From an uncultured Alphaproteobacteria bacterium (lineage in GTDB: Bacteria; Pseudomonadota; Alphaproteobacteria; Micavibrionales; Micavibrionaceae): a stretch of DNA of 64,000 nucleotides. Shown piece by piece: positions 57,785 to 64,000 of this stretch (its first letter is position 1; each line of letters starts with the position of its first letter). Location: positions 1-64,000 of the forward strand of contig CAMLJM010000008.1 in assembly GCA_946480475.1 (NCBI GenBank), given 5' to 3'. Made by a program: the position numbers and the translations under genes. The notes below the pieces were generated by a model. The model was not told where the DNA came from. It did not search any database and worked only from the letters and a program-made list of their open reading frames with translations.

Positions 57785-59014
57785 TCAGGCAGAAATCCGT
57801 GCGGGTTGCCATGATTTCAGCAATTCGATGACTTTGCTTTCAGGCAGGGGTTTAGCGAAATGGTAACCTTGTGCCGCTTCGCAGCCCATATCCCGGAGCA
57901 GGGCAGCTTCCTCACGGGTTTCTACCCCTTCGGCAATGATATTCAGGCCCATATTTTTACCCAGCCCCACGATGGATTTTACCAATTCGCGGCTGCGCGT
58001 GTCTTTTTCCATGGCCCGGACGAAGCTTTGGTCGATCTTCAAAGTTTCGATGGGGAAGTAATAGAGATAACTGAGTGAGGAGTAACCAGTGCCAAAATCA
58101 TCAATCGAAATGCCCATACCGGCATCTTTACATTTCTGCAGGGTGTCTTTGGCCATGTCTGGTTGTTGCATCAGCAGACGCTCGGTAATTTCCAGCTTGA
58201 TCTGCCATGGTTTCAGGCCGCTGGCTTCAGTCGTGCCAACTGTATTCTGCACGAAATCGCTTTCGGCGAAATCATGACTCGAGAAGTTGACGCTCACGTA
58301 AAGCTTTTCCTTTTGGCCCAGCGCTGCTTCGATGCGTTTCAGCGCCGCGCATGACTCTTTCAATGCCCATTTACTCGCATCAACAATTAAACCGCTTTTC
58401 TCGGCAATCGGAATGAATACGCCCGGTGAAATGAAGCCTTTTTGCGGGTGTGTCCAGCGCATAAGGGCTTCAAAACCGATAACAGAACCTTCTTGCAGAT
58501 CAATGATCGGCTGGTAATGCAGCTCCAGCTCATCATTCTCGAGTGCATGCTTGAATTCGTTCGATATGGTCACCGATTCAAAAACGTCTGATTGCGTCGC
58601 ATAATTTCGTTCCAGAATTTCCGGTGGAGGGACAGCAGCGCTTTCATGCAGTATCTCGGCGCGCGCCAGCGTATCGCGGAAGCGCGTCAGAATAACCTGT
58701 GACACCATCTGAATTACGGGGTCAGATGTTTTCAGACGCTGCGCGAAATCTTCACGCGAAATTTCCAGCATCTTGCAATCTTTTAAGGCGCGTACTGTGG
58801 CTGTGCGGGGGGCGGCATCGACAATTGCCATTTCACCGATGATAGTACCTTCACCGCGTGTGCTGATAATTTGTGATTTACCATCCGCGCGCTGGATCAG
58901 AATTTCAACCTGACCCTCTTCAATGATATAGGCGCAATCGCCTGTCTCACCCTGTTTCAGGATGATATCTCCGGCTTTGAAAGTGCGTCTGGCGTGCTGT
59001 TGTTGGCCGCTCAT
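57785..59014 (-). CDS. cyclic-nucleotide-binding domain fused to EAL c-di-GMP phosphodiesterase
   Basis: A 409-residue cytoplasmic protein. Residues 10-125 form a cNMP-binding domain with a phosphate cassette GEMAIVDAAPRTAT (Glu61, Arg70). Residues 155-400 form an EAL domain with all catalytic residues visible: E182-A-L, Asn243, Glu275 in EITE, Asp305-Asp306 in DDFGTGYSSL, Lys327 in KIDQ, Glu362 in AEGVET and Gln382 in QGYHFAKPL. It should hydrolyse c-di-GMP under control of cAMP or cGMP. It is upstream of the giant-protein gene on the same strand and faces the cyclase, its probable ligand source. Confidence 0.94.
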   Translation of the reverse strand: MSGQQQHARRTFKAGDIILKQGETGDCAYIIEEGQVEILIQRADGKSQIISTRGEGTIIGEMAIVDAAPRTATVRALKDCKMLEISREDFAQRLKTSDPVIQMVSQVILTRFRDTLARAEILHESAAVPPPEILERNYATQSDVFESVTISNEFKHALENDELELHYQPIIDLQEGSVIGFEALMRWTHPQKGFISPGVFIPIAEKSGLIVDASKWALKESCAALKRIEAALGQKEKLYVSVNFSSHDFAESDFVQNTVGTTEASGLKPWQIKLEITERLLMQQPDMAKDTLQKCKDAGMGISIDDFGTGYSSLSYLYYFPIETLKIDQSFVRAMEKDTRSRELVKSIVGLGKNMGLNIIAEGVETREEAALLRDMGCEAAQGYHFAKPLPESKVIELLKSWQPARISA

Positions 59015-59234
59015 GACTGCTGGTTGTCCTTGTTGTTATTTCCACGAAGGGCAGGGGATACCCTTTATTGTCACGTTTACTATGCAGGATAAGGGGTTAG
59101 CGGGTGGTTAATAAAATACGCGGGTACTGCATGCAAATTATGGGGTAAGTCCGGCATCTTGGCAAACCGAGGCTTTCGCAGCATAATTGAATCTGTCTTG
59201 TTTTATTATTTTCATAATATATAGGAATATTTTT

Positions 59235-59630
59235 ATGACCCCCCTGACCCTGCTGGTTCTCTATATAGCATTCAGGCTGAAACAGTTTATCTGTGATTTT
59301 CTGCTGCAGAATGACTGGATGGCTCTCAATAAGGGTAAACCGGGCTGGGAAGGCTATAAGGCTCTGCTGACCCATGCGGCTGTTCATGGCGCGGGAACAA
59401 CCCTTTTGATGGTTCTGTTGGCGCCAGGCTTTTGGTGGTTAGGGGCTATCGACTTTCTGATGCACGGACTCGTCGATCGTCTCAAGGGCATTTATAGCTA
59501 TCAAAAGGGTTGGACCTATACGGACCGTTGGTTCTGGTGGTCATTCGGATTGGATCAAGAGGCTCATAACTTCACGCACTTGGCCTATATATTGATGATT
59601 GTGGCCCATATGGGCGGCCTGCATTTCTAG
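59235..59630 (+). CDS. DUF3307 membrane protein
   Basis: A 131-residue inner-membrane protein with about four hydrophobic segments. FRLKQFICDFLLQNDWMALNKGK near the start and the GLDQEAHNFTHLAYI block near the end match the DUF3307 family of unknown function. ATG 59235 has AGGA about 9 nt upstream; an in-frame start at 59187 lacks one. It is divergent from the EAL gene, with about 220 bp between the two starts in which I see no other gene. Confidence 0.8.
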   Translation: MTPLTLLVLYIAFRLKQFICDFLLQNDWMALNKGKPGWEGYKALLTHAAVHGAGTTLLMVLLAPGFWWLGAIDFLMHGLVDRLKGIYSYQKGWTYTDRWFWWSFGLDQEAHNFTHLAYILMIVAHMGGLHF

Positions 59631-59677
59631 GAAACTTTTCGGGCTTGATCCGCGTTAGTGCAGTTGGAGATAAAATC

Positions 59678-59809
59678 ATGAAAAAAACCATTATTTTAAG
59701 CTGTTTTATTGCCCTAATAGGCTTGAGTGCGTGCCAGACACATCCGCGTCACCCGCACGATGGTGATTTCTGCCCGCCAGGGCACGCTAAAAAAGGCTAT
59801 TGTGACTGA
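59678..59809 (+). CDS. 43-aa lipoprotein
   Basis: A tiny secreted lipoprotein. Lys-rich start, hydrophobic core and lipobox LSAC (Cys19) form a type II signal peptide. The mature 25 residues are His/Pro-rich and end in CPPGHAKKGYC, a motif seen in other small bacterial lipoproteins of unknown role; two Cys could pair. TTGGAGA about 9 nt before the ATG is a good ribosome binding site. Absence of an Asp after Cys19 favours an outer-membrane location. Confidence 0.7.
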   Translation: MKKTIILSCFIALIGLSACQTHPRHPHDGDFCPPGHAKKGYCD

Positions 59810-59839
59810 TTTTTAAGCGCTAAACCTGATCTTTTCAGC

Positions 59840-59869
59840 TTGACAGTGTCCGGGTGATATCGCTATTGT
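59840..59869 (+). promoter_or_regulatory. sigma-70-like promoter of rpmJ
   Basis: A perfect -35 TTGACA at 59840-59845 and -10 TATTGT at 59864-59869 are 18 bp apart, 38 bp before the rpmJ start codon. Confidence 0.55.
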
Positions 59870-59906
59870 CCGACCCTGATCCAGAATTCGTATAAGGAAT
59901 AGTGCG

Positions 59907-60032
59907 ATGAAAGTCGTTAACTCATTGAAAACATTGAAAGTTCGTGACCGTAACTGCAAGGTCGTTAAGCGCCGTGGCCGTGTATACGTCATCAACAAAA
60001 AGAACCCGCGCATGAAGGCACGTCAGGGTTAA
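59907..60032 (+). CDS. rpmJ: 50S ribosomal protein L36
   Basis: A 41-residue ribosomal protein starting [17 protein letters not shown] and ending NPRMKARQG. The pattern with one Cys and the [10 protein letters not shown] segment is the zinc-independent (C-minus) form standard in alphaproteobacteria. AAGGA stands about 9 nt before the ATG. It has its own promoter and terminator, so it is monocistronic. Confidence 0.96.
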   Translation: MKVVNSLKTLKVRDRNCKVVKRRGRVYVINKKNPRMKARQG

Positions 60033-60062
60033 TTCCTGTACGTCTTCATAAGATGCATTTAA

Positions 60063-60095
60063 AACCCCGCCGAAGATTCTTCAGGCGGGTTTTTT
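60063..60095 (+). terminator. intrinsic terminator of rpmJ
   Basis: CCCGCC and GGCGGG arms, extended by GAAGA/TCTTC in the inner part, are followed by a run of T residues. It also isolates mreB from rpmJ. The 60096-60232 stretch after it holds the mreB promoter region, including two GANTC sites (60112, 60158). Confidence 0.9.
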
Positions 60096-60202
60096 ACATC
60101 CCCTTCCTGAAGAATCCATAACATTTACAGGGTGTGAATGACTGGTGCACGACTGCAGAATCCCCCGTGCGTGGGCTTGGCGGCTCTGCTATAACCACTT
60201 GA

Positions 60203-61279
<1,077 letters not shown>

Positions 61280-61327
61280 TGAGCGTTGAAAAGTTCCCGG
61301 CATACCATTGAAATTTATCCACGATTT

Positions 61328-61359
61328 CAGGGCTTCAAGATAGACGAAGCCCTGTTTTT
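61328..61359 (+). terminator. intrinsic terminator between mreB and mreC
   Basis: CAGGGCTTC (61328-61336) and GAAGCCCTG (61346-61354) make a perfect 9-bp stem followed by TTTTT. mreC-mreD-mrdA therefore need readthrough or a promoter in 61360-61490. Confidence 0.92.
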
Positions 61360-61490
61360 CTTGTTAAACTGATAGGTATCAGGGGTTGCTTCTTTCCCGG
61401 TTTCCTTTTAGCAGTTGGTTAAGTGTTTTTACGATAATTTAGAACTGTAGAAATGCGGGCCAACCATTTTCGATAATTAGGATTTTTGAC

Positions 61491-62369
61491 TTGCGCGTAC
61501 GCTCTCGTCCCAGAAGCCTTATTAGAATTGCTACGCTACAGGCGTGGGGACCCCGTGCGACCTCCATGTTTTTTGCGCTGGCGGCTTTGGTCCTGTTTGT
61601 CATGTCCTTCGCAAGCCCTAATAACATGCGTTTATTGCGCACAGGCGCGGCCGATATGTTTGCCCCGGTTCTCTCTGTTGTAAATTATCCGATCGAGCAA
61701 GCGGCTTCTTATATTCGCGCTGTCACAGGCATCGCAGAACTGCAGAATGAAAATGCTCGCCTGTTGCAGGAAAATGCCCGCCTGCGCGAGTGGTATCATG
61801 CCGCCATGCAGCTTAAGAATGACAATGAATCCCTGCAAAAGCTTCTGAAAGTCCAGATAGAGCCGCAACACACCTTCATTACAGCGCGTATTATCGCCGA
61901 TTCGGACACAGCCTTCGTGCGCAGCGTTCTGGTGATGGCCGGGAGTGAAAATGGCGTAGATGAAGCCCAGGCCGTTCTGGGCGGCGAGGGCCTCATGGGC
62001 CGCATTGTGGAAGCGGGTAAAAAGTCGTCCCGCGTGCTGCTGCTGACCGATATGAACGCCCGTGTGCCCGTATTCGTGGGTAACGAAAACATTCGCGCCA
62101 TGCTGGCGGGTAATAATACGGATACTCCCGAAATTATCCACCTTCCACCTCAGACAACGATCAAGGCCGGTGATCGTGTGACTACTTCCGGCCATGGCGG
62201 CCTGTATCCTCACGGCATTCCCGTGGGTGAGGTTGTGGCCACAGCGACAGGCGATCTGCGTGTGCGTCTTTATTCCGATATCGACCGCACTAATTATGTG
62301 CGCGTGGTCAAGCGTACGGATGATCCAAACCTGAGGATTGCCCCGGTTTCTGAGCCTGTGGCGGATTGA
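61491..62369 (+). CDS. mreC: rod-shape protein MreC
   Basis: A 292-residue bitopic protein that links MreB to the wall synthases RodA/PBP2. It starts at TTG 61491 with AGGA about 9 nt upstream. A basic N-terminus (SRPRSLIRI) is followed by a membrane helix (about 26-43), a periplasmic coiled coil (LQNENARLLQENARLREW, about 80-115) and the MreC beta barrels (GGEGLMGRIVEAGKKSSRVLLLTD, TTSGHGGLYPHGIPVG). The start was chosen by length and family N-terminus. Confidence 0.95.
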   Translation: MRVRSRPRSLIRIATLQAWGPRATSMFFALAALVLFVMSFASPNNMRLLRTGAADMFAPVLSVVNYPIEQAASYIRAVTGIAELQNENARLLQENARLREWYHAAMQLKNDNESLQKLLKVQIEPQHTFITARIIADSDTAFVRSVLVMAGSENGVDEAQAVLGGEGLMGRIVEAGKKSSRVLLLTDMNARVPVFVGNENIRAMLAGNNTDTPEIIHLPPQTTIKAGDRVTTSGHGGLYPHGIPVGEVVATATGDLRVRLYSDIDRTNYVRVVKRTDDPNLRIAPVSEPVAD

Positions 62370-62403
62370 CCCTAGGGGCGCTAGTCTTTACGTTATCTCC
62401 ATC

Positions 62404-62976
62404 ATGGCAAGGCGCAGAAAAAGCCGGCATTCCGGCATTTCCGAGATATCATTCTCGCGGCGGGGACTGGAGGCAATCTTCAGGCTCATGATCGTCTATG
62501 CCTTTCTCGCAGCGCTCTTTATTCTGAATCTTACATCGTTACCTGTACCGCATGCCGGCTTGATCAAGCCGCATCTTGTGCTGATGGCTGTTTATTACTG
62601 GGCCATTTTTCGCCCCACTTTAATTCCGACATGGCTTTGTTTTGTCGTGGGTGTGCTTCTCGATATTTTGTCGGGCATGCCGCCGGGATTGCAGGCATTT
62701 GTTCTTGTATTAACACAAAGCTTTGTTCGTGATCAGCGCAAATTCCTGATGGCGCAGCCCTATATTTCACTCTGGGCTATTTTTGGTTTGGTCGTGTCTA
62801 TGGCAGCGCTTATTCAATGGGCGCTTTTTGGCCTGGCGAATAATATGCAGTGGTTGCCGCTCATACCGCTGGCGGCGGGCGTGCTTGTGACATTCTGCCT
62901 GTTCCCGGCTGTCAGTATGGCGCTGATTGCCACGCACCGCATGTTGTCACCTGGCAACCGTAACTCCTACTCCTAA
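62404..62976 (+). CDS. mreD: rod-shape protein MreD
   Basis: A 190-residue inner-membrane protein of the elongation complex with about five or six helices. ATG 62404, giving MARRRKSRH, is preferred over the earlier in-frame start at 62338, which lies inside mreC. FVVGVLLDILSGMPPGLQAFVL is the family's conserved D-x-x-x-G region. It lies between mreC (34 bp upstream) and mrdA (10 bp downstream). Confidence 0.93.
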   Translation: MARRRKSRHSGISEISFSRRGLEAIFRLMIVYAFLAALFILNLTSLPVPHAGLIKPHLVLMAVYYWAIFRPTLIPTWLCFVVGVLLDILSGMPPGLQAFVLVLTQSFVRDQRKFLMAQPYISLWAIFGLVVSMAALIQWALFGLANNMQWLPLIPLAAGVLVTFCLFPAVSMALIATHRMLSPGNRNSYS

Positions 62977-62986
62977 GGGCATTCAC

Positions 62987-64000
62987 ATGCTGGAACGCGA
63001 TCAGGACAGAGTGGAAAAGTTTACGCGCCGTGCCTTTGTGGTGGGGGGCGTGCAGACTTTGCTGCTCGGGACTTTGGTGGGGCGTCTGGGCTGGTTGCAG
63101 ATATCGCAGAGCGAGCGTTATCGTACACTGGCTGATAGTAACCGTATTAACGTGCGGCTTGTGGCGCCGCCACGCGGTCTTATTATTGATCGTACCGGTA
63201 AGTTGTTGGCGATCAATGACCAGAATTTCCGCCTGATCGTCATTCCGGAACAGGTCGAGAGCATGGATGACACACTGCATCGCCTGCAAAAATATGTCAC
63301 GCTCACCGATAAAGATATTACGCGCCTGAAGGCGCAGGCCAAGAAGAATCCAAAATTCTTCCCGCTTGAAGTGCAGGAAAACTTGGATTGGGAAACCGTA
63401 TCACGTGTTGAAGTGAACCTGCCTGACCTGCCCGGCGTTGCAATCGATGTGGGTGAAGTGCGCAGCTATCCCATGGCGCAAGCCACAGCGCACATTTTGG
63501 GTTATGTAGGGGCGGTTGCCAAAGGGGATGAAGGCACAGATCCGCTTTTGAAAATGCCAGGTTTCAAAATCGGTAAAACCGGGATTGAAAAAACCTATGA
63601 TAAAGATCTGCGCGGCAAGGCCGGATCGGCCGAGGTTGAAGTAAACGTTGTAGGCCGTGAGGTGCGATCCTTACGCAATACGCCATCCCAGCCAGGTAAA
63701 ACCCTGCGACTGACGATTGATGCTGATCTGCAGGCCTTTACACAGCAACGCCTGCTTTCAGAACGCAGCGCTTCTGCTGTCATTATGGATGTACGCTCAG
63801 GTGAAATTTATACGCTGGCATCATCACCCAGTTTTAACCCGAATGATTTTGCCAAAGGTATTCCTGCCGATCTTTGGGAAGGGCTTCTTTCTGATCCCGG
63901 GTTGCCGCTGAATAACAAAGCCGTGGGGGGCTCATATCCACCGGGCTCGACATTCAAAATGGTGACCGCGCTGGCCGCACTGGATGCAGGCCTTATCGGT
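62987..64000 (+). CDS. mrdA: penicillin-binding protein 2 (partial, runs off the window)
   Basis: The class B transpeptidase of side-wall synthesis; 338 codons are visible and the gene continues past the window. After a short basic start (RVEKFTRRAFVVGGVQ) and a membrane helix come the dimerisation domain (APPRGLIIDRTGKLLA), the SYPMAQATAHILGYVG block and the catalytic SxxK in PPGSTFKMV near residue 325. SxN and KTG motifs are beyond the edge. AAGGG about 9 nt before the ATG is the ribosome binding site. It is co-transcribed with mreCD. Confidence 0.95.
   Translation, partial: MLERDQDRVEKFTRRAFVVGGVQTLLLGTLVGRLGWLQISQSERYRTLADSNRINVRLVAPPRGLIIDRTGKLLAINDQNFRLIVIPEQVESMDDTLHRLQKYVTLTDKDITRLKAQAKKNPKFFPLEVQENLDWETVSRVEVNLPDLPGVAIDVGEVRSYPMAQATAHILGYVGAVAKGDEGTDPLLKMPGFKIGKTGIEKTYDKDLRGKAGSAEVEVNVVGREVRSLRNTPSQPGKTLRLTIDADLQAFTQQRLLSERSASAVIMDVRSGEIYTLASSPSFNPNDFAKGIPADLWEGLLSDPGLPLNNKAVGGSYPPGSTFKMVTALAALDAGLIG

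Overview
This window reads as a stretch of an alphaproteobacterial chromosome. Support comes from gene order (mraZ to ftsZ, then lpxC, bamD, recN, ligA), a split three-gene transhydrogenase (pntAA-pntAB-pntB), a 41-residue zinc-ligand-poor ribosomal protein L36, a MurE with the meso-diaminopimelate motif DNPR, and a cluster of GANTC (CcrM-type) sites before ftsZ. The organism is a Gram-negative rod: mreBCD/mrdA, LPS synthesis (lpxC), and outer-membrane assembly (bamD) are all present. I cannot fix the family. I saw no tRNA, rRNA, insertion sequence, phage gene or CRISPR array.

Layout. 1-9041: mixed housekeeping genes, namely an ABC exporter, an aldo/keto reductase-tautomerase-GNAT operon, two small unknown genes, an sdhB that stands apart from other sdh genes, a DUF1761 protein, msrA, an MFS permease and a cytoplasmic-type amidase. 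9061-9449: RNase P RNA with its promoter and terminator, followed by a 48-aa membrane peptide gene on the minus strand. 10242-31513: the complete division and cell-wall (dcw) cluster, mraZ-rsmH-ftsL-ftsI-murE-murF-mraY-murD-ftsW-murG-[lipase-like, antisense]-murC-murB-ddl-ftsQ-[HEXXH protease]-ftsA-ftsZ. The two bracketed genes are additions to the usual set. 31636-39018: small genes, lpxC, a queuosine-salvage protein, bamD-recN-ligA. 39015-42482: three tandem alpha/beta hydrolases on the minus strand. 43499-46754: the pnt operon, with an extra 84-aa gene inside it.

46968-59014 is the most distinctive region. A four-gene plus-strand operon encodes a type I secretion channel (TolC-like protein, LapB-type ABC transporter, HlyD-type adaptor) followed by a CHASE2 adenylate/guanylate cyclase. 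Facing it on the minus strand are a cyclic-nucleotide-binding domain fused to a catalytically intact EAL phosphodiesterase, and a 1158-aa FecR/FG-GAP/RTX-like protein that looks like the secreted substrate. Together they suggest a circuit in which an extracytoplasmic signal makes cAMP, cAMP sets c-di-GMP breakdown, and c-di-GMP controls a large exported surface protein. This is an inference from domains and adjacency.

59235-64000: a DUF3307 membrane protein, a 43-aa lipoprotein, rpmJ, and the shape operon mreB / mreC-mreD-mrdA; mrdA runs off the window. Non-coding features of note are nine GANTC sites and a perfect DnaA box before ftsZ, a six-codon leader ORF whose stop overlaps the ftsZ start, an inverted repeat that could bridge a distant Shine-Dalgarno to its start codon at 3488-3525, and two intrinsic terminators buried inside the 3' ends of convergent genes.
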